DNA from: Hyphomonadaceae bacterium UBA1849
GTDB lineage: Bacteria; Pseudomonadota; Alphaproteobacteria; Caulobacterales; Hyphomonadaceae
Assembly (NCBI GenBank): GCA_002338565.1
Contig: DDIN01000005.1
Span: forward strand, 73,264-137,263
Direction: 5' to 3'
Length of the DNA: 64,000 bases
The notes under the pieces are model-generated. The model was not told where the DNA came from. It did no database searches and saw nothing but the letters and a program-made list of their open reading frames with translations. Made by a program: the position numbers and the translations under genes. Below, in pieces: positions 15,596 through 24,247 of this stretch. How positions within the stretch are numbered: position 1 is the first letter of the stretch; each line of letters begins with the position of its first letter.

Positions 15596-16824
15596 TGAGT
15601 TCGGCTTCTGATAACGCCACGCCGATTATTTCCGCGAAAACGGCGCTTATTGCCGTGCTCATCGCGGCGATCAGCTTTGCGTCTGTGATTGTACTGTCTG
15701 CGTTCGCACCCGAGTTCCGGGACCGCCGCGCAGCTGGCCTGCATGCGTATTCTACCTCCGCGCTCGGCTATAACTTTGCTTCAGAGCTGTTAGCGCGCGA
15801 GGGCTATAACGTCGATATCAGCCGCGATACCGGCGTTCTCAGGGGCGTCGCGCGTGAGGGGCTTCTCATTCTGACGCCGGCCAGCGCTTATGACGCACGT
15901 GACCTTGATGAAGTAGAGTTCGACCGTAATGGCGAACCCACCCTTGTCGTTTTGCCGAAGAGAAACGGCCTGCGTGACCGGTCAAACCCGCGGCATTACC
16001 GGCAGACATTCCCCCTGCCAGTCGATCGCCTTGTCGGCCTGCTGGCACCATTGTCCGGGGATATCAGTCTTGAGCGTATAGACGCGCCGGACGAAGTTGA
16101 GATGATGGGATCAACTCTGCCCGTGGTTTTCTCGGACACTGTTCAGGTGTTGCATCCTCAGGGCATCGAACCTGTCATCACGCTTGATGGCGGCGTTCTT
16201 CTGGGGCGTGTCCCCAGTACGCGGATATACATTTTATCTGATCCTGAACTCATGAACACACACGGCCTCGCGCATCGCGAAAATGCCGAAGTGTTCGTTC
16301 GGATGATTGCGCATTTCACTACCAAGTCCGGCCTGCGCAGCGTGATTTTTGACACGACGATTCACGGCTTCCAACGCTCGCGCGATCTTCTGCGCCTGAT
16401 CTTCGAGCCGCCCCTGCTCGGCGCAACACTGTTCGCAATTGCGACGATGATCCTGCTTGGATGGGCCGCGTTTATGCGCTTTGGCAGGCCGCAGGCTGAG
16501 CCACCCGTTGCGGCGACAGGGCGACAGTCGCTGATTGAGAGCACGGCAGGGCTGTTCCGTCAGACAAATCGCGAGCCGGCTCTGGCGGGTGATTACGAAA
16601 ATCTTGCACGGCGTATGATCATCCGAGAGCTCGGTTATCCGGAAGACCTGCCGATAGAAGAGATGGATCGCATCTTGAAACAAAGAGAGGCGCGCGTCCG
16701 CGCTAAGCACGCGGATTCACCGCCATGGCCGGATCCGGCCAAAGTCAGAACACACAGTCAGTTGATGAACTTCGTGAAGGATTTTCACGTCTGGAAAAGG
16801 GAAATGAGCGATGAACGCGAATGA
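15595..16824 (+). CDS. DUF4350 domain membrane protein
   Basis: Protein of 409 residues with a membrane segment near the N-terminus (about 17-38, ALIAVLIAAISFASVIVLSA) and a second near residue 280 (LLGATLFAIATMILLGWAAF). The region between them is predicted to be extracytoplasmic and contains a DUF4350-like fold (YSTSALGYNFASELLAREGY, GLLILTPASAYD). A cytoplasmic C-terminal helical region follows (LARRMIIRELGYPEDLPIEE). It overlaps the DUF4129 gene by 1 nt and the MoxR gene by 14 nt, so the genes form one translational unit. Function is unknown. Confidence 0.75.
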   Translation: MSSASDNATPIISAKTALIAVLIAAISFASVIVLSAFAPEFRDRRAAGLHAYSTSALGYNFASELLAREGYNVDISRDTGVLRGVAREGLLILTPASAYDARDLDEVEFDRNGEPTLVVLPKRNGLRDRSNPRHYRQTFPLPVDRLVGLLAPLSGDISLERIDAPDEVEMMGSTLPVVFSDTVQVLHPQGIEPVITLDGGVLLGRVPSTRIYILSDPELMNTHGLAHRENAEVFVRMIAHFTTKSGLRSVIFDTTIHGFQRSRDLLRLIFEPPLLGATLFAIATMILLGWAAFMRFGRPQAEPPVAATGRQSLIESTAGLFRQTNREPALAGDYENLARRMIIRELGYPEDLPIEEMDRILKQREARVRAKHADSPPWPDPAKVRTHSQLMNFVKDFHVWKREMSDERE

Positions 16825-17770
16825 TATCCAAGCGCTTGGCGAAAAGCTGAAAGCCGAAATCGGCCGCGGGATTGTCGGTCAGTCGGATGCGGTCGACCTC
16901 ATGCTGATCGCGCTATTCTCTAAAGGTCACCTCCTTCTGGAAGGGCCGCCTGGTACTGCGAAAACCTTCCTTGCGCGGTGTTTCTCGGCCTGTCTGGCGT
17001 TGGATTACGGACGCATCCAGTTTACGCCCGACCTGATGCCGGGTGATGTGCTCGGTACAAATTTCTTCAACTTCCAGACCAGCCAGTTCCTGCTCACCAA
17101 AGGGCCGATCTTCACGGAAATTTTGCTCGCAGACGAGATCAACCGGACACCCCCAAAGACACAGGCTGCGCTGCTTGAAGCCATGCAGGAGCGCCGCGTT
17201 ACCATTGATGGTGATACTCATCTTCTGAGCGATCATTTCATGGTGGTGGCCACGCAGAACCCGATTGAACAGCAAGGCACGTATCCGCTGCCGGAAGCGC
17301 AGCTCGATCGCTTCCTGTTTAAGCATGAAATGGCCTATCCGAGCGCGGAAGAGGAAATCCGTATTGTTCAATCTCACGCCAAAGGCGTTGGCATGCCGAC
17401 CATGGAAGAGCTTGGCATCAAGCAGGTGGTCACCAAGGAGGAACTCAGTGCGGCATCAGCCTATATCGGCTCGGTTACGCTCTCCGATGAAATCATTGAG
17501 TACACTGTCCGTCTTGTACGCGCGTCGCGTGAGCGACCAAACCTGCTGGATGTCGGCGTCTCGCCGCGCGCTGCGGTGAACCTTGCGGTGGCGTCACGTG
17601 CTAAGGCGGCTCTGGCAGGGCGCGACTATGTCATTCCGGATGATGTGAAACAGCTGGCCGCGCCCGCTATGTGTCACCGCGTTGTGCTGTCTGCATCTGC
17701 CGAGATTGAAGGGCGCACAGCCAAGAGCGTGATTTCCGATATTGTCTCAGAGACAGAGGCGCCGCGCTAA
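16811..17770 (+). CDS. MoxR family AAA+ ATPase
   Basis: Cytoplasmic AAA+ ATPase of 319 residues. Walker A is LLLEGPPGTAKTFLAR and Walker B is EILLADEINRTPPKTQAALL; sensor 1 is MVVATQNPIEQQGTYPLPEA, and the lid region holds DVGVSPRAAVNLAVASRAKA. MoxR proteins act as chaperones that activate partner proteins carrying von Willebrand or DUF58 domains. The neighbouring DUF58 gene is the obvious partner here. The start overlaps the DUF4350 gene by 14 nt and lies after an AAGGGAAATGAGCGATG context. Confidence 0.93.
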   Translation: MNANDIQALGEKLKAEIGRGIVGQSDAVDLMLIALFSKGHLLLEGPPGTAKTFLARCFSACLALDYGRIQFTPDLMPGDVLGTNFFNFQTSQFLLTKGPIFTEILLADEINRTPPKTQAALLEAMQERRVTIDGDTHLLSDHFMVVATQNPIEQQGTYPLPEAQLDRFLFKHEMAYPSAEEEIRIVQSHAKGVGMPTMEELGIKQVVTKEELSAASAYIGSVTLSDEIIEYTVRLVRASRERPNLLDVGVSPRAAVNLAVASRAKAALAGRDYVIPDDVKQLAAPAMCHRVVLSASAEIEGRTAKSVISDIVSETEAPR

Positions 17771-17773
17771 TTC

Positions 17774-19081
17774 ATGGCAAGCATTCGTCCATCCCAGCTG
17801 GCAATCATGCTGACGGGCGCGGGTATCCCGCTGCTCCTGATCATTGCGTGGCTTGCGCCAGCGCTCTGGGTGGTGAGCTTTGCCGGCATTACGGCGATCG
17901 TGTTGCTCATTTCGATTGATGCTATGGCGGCACGTTCGTCTCGTGCGCTAAATGTGGAAACGAATGTTCCGCCCGTCTTCTTTGTGGGCACAGGTAATCC
18001 GTTTGCACTGAAGATCAGCGATCCGAAGCGTGACTATCTGCCTTCAATTCAGGTGCGTCCTGAATTCAATGAAGCGGTCGTTCAACCGGAAACGGTGATG
18101 CTGAGTGCAGAGGGGCTGGCCGAGTTCGAATTACATATGCTGAGGCGCGGTGAGGCACGGCTGGATGGTCTCTGGATGCGCTGGTCTGGCCCGCTCGGGC
18201 TGGCGTGGAAACAAATGCGACTGCCTGCCGAGCTGGCCCGGCCAATCAATCCGGATATTCGCACGCTACAGTCCGATGCCCTTCGCTGGATTGCCCGTGA
18301 AGCTGATTTCGGGATCAAGGCGCAGTTTGATCGCGGTGATGGCTCCGAGTTTGACGCCATGCGCGAGTTCGTGCCGGGCATGGACCGGCGTAGCGTGGAC
18401 TGGAAAGCATCAGCCCGGCACATGGCGCTGATGGCGAAAGAATACCGCACGGAACGTAACCACAATATTGTGCTGGCATATGACACCGGTCGTTTGATGT
18501 GCGAACCGTTGGGCGACATTTCTCGCCTCGATCACGCTGTTCATGCGGGAATGCTGCTCTCGTACGCATCACTGCGCGGAGGTGATCGCGTTGGCGTTTA
18601 CGGCTTCGATACGCAGCCACGCGTGATGACAGGACTGGTGCGCGGCAATGCAGCGTTCAGCAAGCTTCAGTCTGAAATGGCACGCCTTAGCTATTCCACA
18701 CTGGATGCGAACTATACGCTGGGGCTTACGCGTCTGTCTGCGGGGTTGAACCGTCGTTCGCTCATCGTGCTGTTCACCGATTTCATCGATACGGCGCAGG
18801 CCGAACTGATGGTCGAGAATGCAGCGCGTCTGGCTAAGCGCCACCTCGTGGTATTCGCCGTATTCAAGGATGAGGACCTTGAAGCGCTCGCGGTGAAAGA
18901 ACCCGAAACACCGGAAGATGTGACCCGCGCTGTGATTGCGGACAATCTCATTCAGGAGCGGCGTACCGTCATCAAGCGCCTGTCCCGTCTCGGCATCGAT
19001 GTGCTGGAAGCACCGGCTCACCAGTTCTCGTCTGCGCTGCTGAACCGGTATCTCACTATTCTGCAACAGGAGCGGATCTGA
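17774..19081 (+). CDS. DUF58 domain protein (von Willebrand A-like)
   Basis: Protein of 435 residues with two N-terminal hydrophobic segments (about residues 10-30 and 32-50) and a long cytoplasmic part. The DUF58 signature is EFDAMREFVPGMDRRSVDWK, leading into a von Willebrand A-like fold (NHNIVLAYDTGRLM, then RSLIVLFTDFIDTAQAE). It is the likely client of the MoxR ATPase just upstream (3-nt gap). The metal-ion site is atypical: the first motif reads YDTGR and not DxSxS, so metal binding is uncertain. Confidence 0.88.
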   Translation: MASIRPSQLAIMLTGAGIPLLLIIAWLAPALWVVSFAGITAIVLLISIDAMAARSSRALNVETNVPPVFFVGTGNPFALKISDPKRDYLPSIQVRPEFNEAVVQPETVMLSAEGLAEFELHMLRRGEARLDGLWMRWSGPLGLAWKQMRLPAELARPINPDIRTLQSDALRWIAREADFGIKAQFDRGDGSEFDAMREFVPGMDRRSVDWKASARHMALMAKEYRTERNHNIVLAYDTGRLMCEPLGDISRLDHAVHAGMLLSYASLRGGDRVGVYGFDTQPRVMTGLVRGNAAFSKLQSEMARLSYSTLDANYTLGLTRLSAGLNRRSLIVLFTDFIDTAQAELMVENAARLAKRHLVVFAVFKDEDLEALAVKEPETPEDVTRAVIADNLIQERRTVIKRLSRLGIDVLEAPAHQFSSALLNRYLTILQQERI

Positions 19082-19083
19082 CC

Positions 19084-20076
19084 ATGTCCGAGCTTGATCT
19101 CAAGAGCTATCGCTTTCGTGCAGAAAGAGAAGACGACTGGCGCGCGCTGGAAGGCCTTCTGGAGCGTATTCAGAACTCTGGCGTGAACGCGCTGAAGCCT
19201 GACGAGCTGGTGGCTCTGCCGCAGCTGTACCGCACAGCGGTATCTTCGCTCTCGACGGCGCGGGCGGTCTCACTGGACCGGAACCTGATCACCTATCTGG
19301 AGACGCTCTGTACGCGCGGCTATCTCTTCATGTATGGGCCGCGCGTTTCCTTCTGGGAGCGGTTTAGCAGTTTCTTCCGGCGGGACTGGCCGGATGCGGT
19401 GCGCAGCATGGTCGGCGCGACCATCCTCTCAGCAGCGATCATGTTTGGTTTCGCGCTGATCGTCATGCTGCTCGTGCTGTCGGACTCAGAGTGGTTTTAC
19501 CCGTTTGCTGCATTCCTCGATGAACGCACTCCCGAGGCTTCGCAGGAAACGCTACGTGCGACCCTCTATACCGAGGATGAGGACATAGCAGGCATGCTGA
19601 GTGTGTTCGCCTCCCAGCTCTTCACGCACAACACCATGGTGGCGCTATTATGCTTTGCGCTCGGTTTTATGGTCGGCATACCGACGGCCATCTTGCTCGC
19701 CTATAATGGCTGTATTCTGGGCGCATATGTCGGGCTCTATGTGAGCAAAGGGCTTGGCTTCGAGATTATAGGCTGGCTCATGATCCATGGCGTGACCGAG
19801 CTGTTTGCGATTATTCTGGCGGCTGCTGCTGGTTTCGTTATTGGCAAAACGCTTGCCTTTCCCGGCGAGAAGCGACGCGTGGACGCGATGGCAGACGCCG
19901 GTAAACGCGCGGGTAATGTCGGCATGGGCGTTGTCGTTATGCTGTTCCTTGCTGCCTTGCTCGAAGGCTTTGGGCGCCAGCTGATCAATGATGACCTGAC
20001 GCGTTATATGATGGCTGGTGTCTCGCTTTTGGGCTGGCTCAGCTATTTCTACCTACGTCCAGAGGCGAAACGCTGA
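19084..20076 (+). CDS. SpoIIM family membrane protein (stage II sporulation protein M-like)
   Basis: Integral membrane protein of 330 residues. The N-terminal 100 residues are soluble and helical; several membrane segments follow (first at about 116-139, then ALLCFALGFMVGIPTAILLA, and others to the end). The block NTMVALLCFALGF with LGAYVGLY and WLMIHGVTELFAI is the SpoIIM/DUF95 signature. In Bacillus SpoIIM is part of the engulfment peptidoglycan machinery, but this organism type does not sporulate, so the role is probably another envelope function. The start is 2 nt after the DUF58 stop, and its stop overlaps the RDD gene start. Confidence 0.88.
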   Translation: MSELDLKSYRFRAEREDDWRALEGLLERIQNSGVNALKPDELVALPQLYRTAVSSLSTARAVSLDRNLITYLETLCTRGYLFMYGPRVSFWERFSSFFRRDWPDAVRSMVGATILSAAIMFGFALIVMLLVLSDSEWFYPFAAFLDERTPEASQETLRATLYTEDEDIAGMLSVFASQLFTHNTMVALLCFALGFMVGIPTAILLAYNGCILGAYVGLYVSKGLGFEIIGWLMIHGVTELFAIILAAAAGFVIGKTLAFPGEKRRVDAMADAGKRAGNVGMGVVVMLFLAALLEGFGRQLINDDLTRYMMAGVSLLGWLSYFYLRPEAKR

Positions 20077-20999
20077 TGGCGACAGCGAAGGCAGAGAAAG
20101 CCCGGCCGCAGGGTTATCAGACGAATGCGCATGACGCCCGTATGTGGCGTGAGGTGACGACCCCGGAAGGCGCCGTTATTCGTCTTCGGCTTGCTGATGC
20201 CGGTGAACGGGCAGGGGCGCTGTTCATTGATGCTGGTATCATGCTCGTTACGCTGATTGTCGGCGGCCTGATCATCGCCTTTGGCGTTCCAGACGGCTAT
20301 TTCGGCGACTGGTCCGAAGTCGGGCAGATCCTGTTCAACCTCTTCTTTTTCATTCTGCGGGCCTTCTACTTCACCATTTTCGAAATGGGCCGCCGCGCCG
20401 CAACGCCGGGCAAGCGCATTATGAAGCTGCGCGTGGTGGCGCGTGAAGGTCGCCAGCTGACCGCGAATGCCATTTTTGCCCGCAATGTGATGCGCGAGCT
20501 GGAAGTCTTCCTGCCGTTCACCTTCCTGCTGACAGGAATGGGAGGCGATACACTCAATGGCATGATGACCTTGCTTGTTCTCGTCTGGCTAGGGGTATTT
20601 GTCTTCATGCCGGTGTTCAACCGCGACAAACTTCGTGGAGGTGATCTCGTCGCTGGGACATGGGTTATCCGCAATCCGAAACCGGAGCTGGCGAAGGATG
20701 TGACCTCCACAAGCGCGAATGCAGATGACGAAGCCTTTGTCTTCACGCAGGAGCAATTGCAGACCTATGGCGAGCACGAATTGCAGGTGCTGGAAGACGT
20801 TTTGCGCAGTGGAACAGGCGAGGTGAAAGCTGCCGTAGCGTCACGTATTCGTGCACGCATCAGATGGGAAGCGGCCCCCCTGGAAAGAGACGGTCCGTTT
20901 CTGGAAGCCTTCTATAAACAATTGCGTAAAACGCTTGAGACGCGCATGCTGTTCGGGAATCGCAAAAAAGATAAATACGACACCGGCGAGTCTTCCTGA
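20076..20999 (+). CDS. RDD family membrane protein
   Basis: Protein of 307 residues with an RDD domain of about three membrane segments. The name-giving Arg and Asp residues are in RLADAGERAGALFIDAGIML, and the second conserved block is GRRAATPGKRIMKLRVVARE. A soluble C-terminal tail of about 100 residues follows (EEQLQ-type helices, VLEDVLRSGTGEVKAAVASR). It is the last gene of the DUF4129-DUF4350-MoxR-DUF58-SpoIIM-RDD operon and overlaps the spoIIM-like gene by 1 nt. RDD proteins are thought to be transporters or membrane stress factors; the role here is not known. Confidence 0.9.
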   Translation: MATAKAEKARPQGYQTNAHDARMWREVTTPEGAVIRLRLADAGERAGALFIDAGIMLVTLIVGGLIIAFGVPDGYFGDWSEVGQILFNLFFFILRAFYFTIFEMGRRAATPGKRIMKLRVVAREGRQLTANAIFARNVMRELEVFLPFTFLLTGMGGDTLNGMMTLLVLVWLGVFVFMPVFNRDKLRGGDLVAGTWVIRNPKPELAKDVTSTSANADDEAFVFTQEQLQTYGEHELQVLEDVLRSGTGEVKAAVASRIRARIRWEAAPLERDGPFLEAFYKQLRKTLETRMLFGNRKKDKYDTGESS

Positions 21000-21042
21000 C
21001 CTCAATTTTCACTCAGTCGGTAGCTTCTGGAGATGATCAGAC

Positions 21043-21963
21043 ATGCCGATCCGTGATTTCGGACTGCTCTTCCTTGTGTGCATGGTCTGGGGACTGAATG
21101 TCATCGTCACGCGATGGGTGTTCCTGAATTCTGATGTGCAACCGGTGTTCTATGCGGCGCTTCGCTTCGGCCTTATCGCTTTGGTTTTGCTGCCAATTCT
21201 GTTCAGGCGGGTGCCCAAAAATCTGGGCAAGCTGTTCCTGATCGCGACGTGTATGGGCTCGGCCCATTTTGCGTTGCTCTTTATAGGCCTCGCCAATGCA
21301 AGCGGAAGTGCGGCTGCAGTTGTCGGTCAGCTGGGTGTCCCGTTTACGACCATTCTGTCTATCATCTTCCTTAGCGAGAAAGTCCGCTGGAGACGTGGGC
21401 TCGGTATCGCACTGGCCTTCCTCGGAGTGATTGTCATCACGGTAGATCCGGCGAGCTTTAATATGGAAGTCGGTCTGTTCTTTGTGATTGGATCAGCATT
21501 TGTTGGCGCGATGGGTGCGATCATGATGAAGCAGATCACCCCCATGCCGGCGATCCATATGCAGGCATGGATGGGCGCAATGTCGTGTCTGCCTCTATTA
21601 CTCGTTTCGGCTTTGCTCAACGGCTTTGAGGGCGGGGTGACTGGCCAGTTTCAGGCCTTCATGGATGGCGGCCTTCTGATCTGGCTGGCGACGCTGTTTG
21701 CCGTCTTTGGCGTGTCTATCTTTGGGCATGGGTCATTCTACTGGCTCATCACCCGTCATGAAATGACGCTTCTCTCGCCACTTACGCTTATGACGCCGAT
21801 CTGGGGCGTTGCCTTCGGCGTGCTGATCCTTGGAGAGACAATCACTGTCAAATTTCTGATCGGCGGTGTGGTTTCCCTGCTGGGTGTTCTGATCATTGCC
21901 TTGCGCCCGAACAGCAAATTCCCTTTAGCTTCGGTAGCTAAGAAACTACTGAGTGGCACATGA
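21043..21963 (+). CDS. EamA/DMT family transporter
   Basis: Ten-helix drug/metabolite transporter of 306 residues made of two EamA repeats. The first repeat contains GLLFLVCMVWGLNVIVTRWV and FLSEKVRWRRGLGIALAFLG; the second ends GVAFGVLILGETITVKFLIG. The substrate is unknown; members export amino acids, purines or metabolites. The stop overlaps the start of the amidase gene by 4 nt (ATGA), so the two are probably co-translated. Confidence 0.9.
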   Translation: MPIRDFGLLFLVCMVWGLNVIVTRWVFLNSDVQPVFYAALRFGLIALVLLPILFRRVPKNLGKLFLIATCMGSAHFALLFIGLANASGSAAAVVGQLGVPFTTILSIIFLSEKVRWRRGLGIALAFLGVIVITVDPASFNMEVGLFFVIGSAFVGAMGAIMMKQITPMPAIHMQAWMGAMSCLPLLLVSALLNGFEGGVTGQFQAFMDGGLLIWLATLFAVFGVSIFGHGSFYWLITRHEMTLLSPLTLMTPIWGVAFGVLILGETITVKFLIGGVVSLLGVLIIALRPNSKFPLASVAKKLLSGT

Positions 21964-22724
21964 AGATCATCGAGGCTCCGTCACCCAATCAGAATAAGCG
22001 CCGCTTTCCCGTGGATATGCTGGTGCTGCACTATACCGGCATGGAGGATGGCCCGTCCGCACTTGAGCGTATGCGGGACGAGAAGGCGCAGGTTTCCGCG
22101 CACTATATGGTGGATGTGGACGGGTTTATCTATCAGCTCGTGCCGGAGGATATGCGTGCATGGCATGCGGGCGTCTCGAACTGGCAGGGCGATGGGGACC
22201 TCAATTCGCGCTCCGTGGGGATCGAGATCGTCAATGGCGGTCACAATGTGAAACTACCAGATGGCAGCCTTCAGCCTTACTCTCGCGTACAGATCGAAGC
22301 GGTGATCGAACTCAGCCGCGCCATTATCGAGCGCCATAAGATTCCGATGAACCGCGTGGTCGGCCATTCCGATATTGCGCCTGACCGCAAAGATGATCCG
22401 GGCGAGCATTTCCCGTGGGAAGAATTCGCGGCACGCGGCGTAGGCTTCTGGCCTGAGCTGCCGAAAGAGGGGGAGCCGACAAAGCTGTCGGAGAAAGACG
22501 CACCGCTAAAGCTCGGCGCCAAGGGTAAGGGCGTGACGGGGTTGCAGGAGGACTTGCAGGCGATTGGTTATCCGATCGAGGTGTCTGGCGCATTTGATGA
22601 GCAGACGGAGAAGGTCGTAATGGCGTTCCAGCGTCGCTGGAATCAGGGCGATGTGTCCGGCGTGGTCGACCCGCTCACATTCGAGCTCATTCGCCGTGTT
22701 GCGGCATTGGCATCAGCGCGCTGA
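21960..22724 (+). CDS. N-acetylmuramoyl-L-alanine amidase, AmpD/AmiD type, with peptidoglycan-binding domain
   Basis: Zinc amidase of 254 residues that cleaves between N-acetylmuramic acid and the stem peptide. The Amidase_2 domain shows a zinc ligand His in VLHYTGMEDG, SAHYMVDVDG, the conserved SRSVGIEIVNGG, and the second-ligand region VVGHSDIAPDRKDDPGEHFP. A C-terminal peptidoglycan-binding domain (GAKGKGVTGLQEDLQAIGYP, FDEQTEKVVMAFQRRW) covers about residues 185-250. No signal peptide is visible, which favours cytoplasmic wall recycling like AmpD. A metallo-beta-lactamase gene follows on the same strand, which fits the link between muropeptide recycling and beta-lactam response. Confidence 0.92.
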   Translation: MKIIEAPSPNQNKRRFPVDMLVLHYTGMEDGPSALERMRDEKAQVSAHYMVDVDGFIYQLVPEDMRAWHAGVSNWQGDGDLNSRSVGIEIVNGGHNVKLPDGSLQPYSRVQIEAVIELSRAIIERHKIPMNRVVGHSDIAPDRKDDPGEHFPWEEFAARGVGFWPELPKEGEPTKLSEKDAPLKLGAKGKGVTGLQEDLQAIGYPIEVSGAFDEQTEKVVMAFQRRWNQGDVSGVVDPLTFELIRRVAALASAR

Positions 22725-22813
22725 TGGCCTGAAAACAACCTTTGAGCCGGCGGAATACGAACAACAAAAAGTCCGCATTCAGGCTGCATATGCGCAAAAC
22801 GGAGGACGCATAT

Positions 22814-23791
22814 ATGAACCGGATTTCTATACTGGCACTGACCATAATGATGGCAGCCTGCGCGCAGGACACGACCGAGCCACAGCCCGTCGACGATGCT
22901 GAGATTTTGATCCCGATGCCTGAAGGTGAAGGCGATGACCTCGCGCCTCTGGCTACACCGGATGAGATCGAATTTGCTATCCAGTCACCTGTGCTTGATG
23001 CGATGCGCGTATTCGCGCCACCGCACGCGCCGTTCACCGTGATCGACAACATCCATCATGTGGGCGGAGCCAGCGTGAGTGCTTATCTCATCACGACAGA
23101 TGAGGGGCACTTTTTGATCGATGGCATTCTGCCGCAAAGCCCGCCAATGATCCTCGAGAACATTGCGGCCCTTGGCTATGATATCGCCGATGTGCGCTAT
23201 CTTCTGAACAGCCACGCCCATATTGACCATGCAGGCGGCCTTGCGGCTCTGCAGCAGGCGTCGGATGCGGTGATGGTCGCTAGCGAGAAAGACGCGCCCA
23301 TTCTTGAAGCGGGCGCTATTGATTTTGGGCCAACCTCCACAATGCCATTTCCGCCCGTTCGTGTGGATCAAATCATTCAGGACGGCGATCAGCTAACGCT
23401 CGGTGATACAACGCTGACGGCTGTTGTCATGCCGGGGCATTCGCCGGGCTGTACCTCATGGCTGATGGATGTGACCGATGAAGACGGTAATCCGCATCAG
23501 GCATTCTTCCACTGCAGCACCAGCCTTGGTGGGCAGCGCATCGCGCCGGAAAGCTATCCGGGCATGGTGGATGACTATCGCGCTTCGTTCGAGCGGGTGC
23601 GTAGCATTGATGCTGATGTGTTTCTTGCGTTCCACTCAAGCATGTTCGGCATGCTGGACCGTTATGAGCGCCTGTTAGCAGGCGAAGAGCTTGCCTTCGT
23701 CGAAGCGGGCGCGCTGCAGCGCTTCAATGCTGCGTCGGAGGCTCAGTTCAATGCTGCCCTGAGCCACCAACAGGAAGAGCAGGGCGGTTAA
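22814..23791 (+). CDS. Subclass B3-like metallo-beta-lactamase, lipoprotein
   Basis: Periplasmic MBL-fold hydrolase of 325 residues. The signal sequence ends in a lipobox (TIMMAAC, Cys16), so it may be lipid-anchored. The zinc motif is LLNSHAHIDHAGGLAALQQ, followed by VVMPGHSPGCTSWLMDV and the late His in FLAFHSSMFGM; this order and the NSHAHxDHAGG context are those of subclass B3 enzymes (L1, BJP-1 type). I expect beta-lactam hydrolysis but cannot exclude an unrelated MBL-fold hydrolase. ATG 22814 is chosen because GGAGGA lies 7 nt upstream, and it gives a clean signal peptide. The stop overlaps the convergent VOC gene by 4 nt. Confidence 0.85.
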   Translation: MNRISILALTIMMAACAQDTTEPQPVDDAEILIPMPEGEGDDLAPLATPDEIEFAIQSPVLDAMRVFAPPHAPFTVIDNIHHVGGASVSAYLITTDEGHFLIDGILPQSPPMILENIAALGYDIADVRYLLNSHAHIDHAGGLAALQQASDAVMVASEKDAPILEAGAIDFGPTSTMPFPPVRVDQIIQDGDQLTLGDTTLTAVVMPGHSPGCTSWLMDVTDEDGNPHQAFFHCSTSLGGQRIAPESYPGMVDDYRASFERVRSIDADVFLAFHSSMFGMLDRYERLLAGEELAFVEAGALQRFNAASEAQFNAALSHQQEEQGG

Positions 23792-24165
23792 ACCGTCTGA
23801 ACGAAAGCGTTCAGCTTATTGCCATCCAGATCGCGAAAATATGCGGCATAGAAATTGTCGCCGCGTGGTCCGGGCTTGCCTTCGCAGCTTCCGCCCTGAG
23901 CGATGGCAATGTCATATAGTCGGTCGACTTGCGCCGGATCTTTGGCGGCCAGCGCGATCATCATTCCATTGCCCACAGTCTGTGGCTCACCGTTATAGGG
24001 CAGGGTGATGCCAATACCCGGCTCATGGTTCGGACCGACCCATGCAATGAAGGAGTCGTCAAGAGAGCCCAGAAAATGTTGGGCCTCAAGCTCGTCCGCG
24101 AGTGCCTGATAAAACGGGTAAGCGCGCTTCAGGTCAGATACGCCGATGGTTGCGTAGGCGATCAT
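23788..24165 (-). CDS. VOC superfamily (glyoxalase/bleomycin resistance-like) protein
   Basis: Protein of 125 residues with two beta-alpha-beta-beta-beta modules of the vicinal oxygen chelate fold. Recognisable parts are the N-terminal YATIGVSDLKRAYPFYQAL and the C-terminal YAAYFRDLDGNKLNAFV, the latter with the conserved DPDGN-like turn. Family members include glyoxalases and antibiotic-binding proteins; activity cannot be predicted. The ribosome binding site GGAGG lies inside a perfect hairpin (24173-24199), which implies translational control. Confidence 0.88.
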   Translation of the reverse strand: MIAYATIGVSDLKRAYPFYQALADELEAQHFLGSLDDSFIAWVGPNHEPGIGITLPYNGEPQTVGNGMMIALAAKDPAQVDRLYDIAIAQGGSCEGKPGPRGDNFYAAYFRDLDGNKLNAFVQTV

Positions 24166-24172
24166 GTGATGT

Positions 24173-24199
24173 CCTCCTCTGTATGATCTACAGAGGAGG
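24173..24199 (-). promoter_or_regulatory. Perfect hairpin over the ribosome binding site of the VOC gene
   Basis: CCTCCTCTGTA and TACAGAGGAGG form an 11-bp stem with a 5-nt loop. On the - strand mRNA the 3' arm contains GGAGG, 7 nt before the ATG, so the Shine-Dalgarno sequence is hidden. It could instead be a DNA operator for a dimeric repressor. Confidence 0.6.
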
Positions 24200-24247
24200 T
24201 GTAGCGCGAGACTGCTGACAGCATTCTGTCAGCAGCGTGTCAGCACA

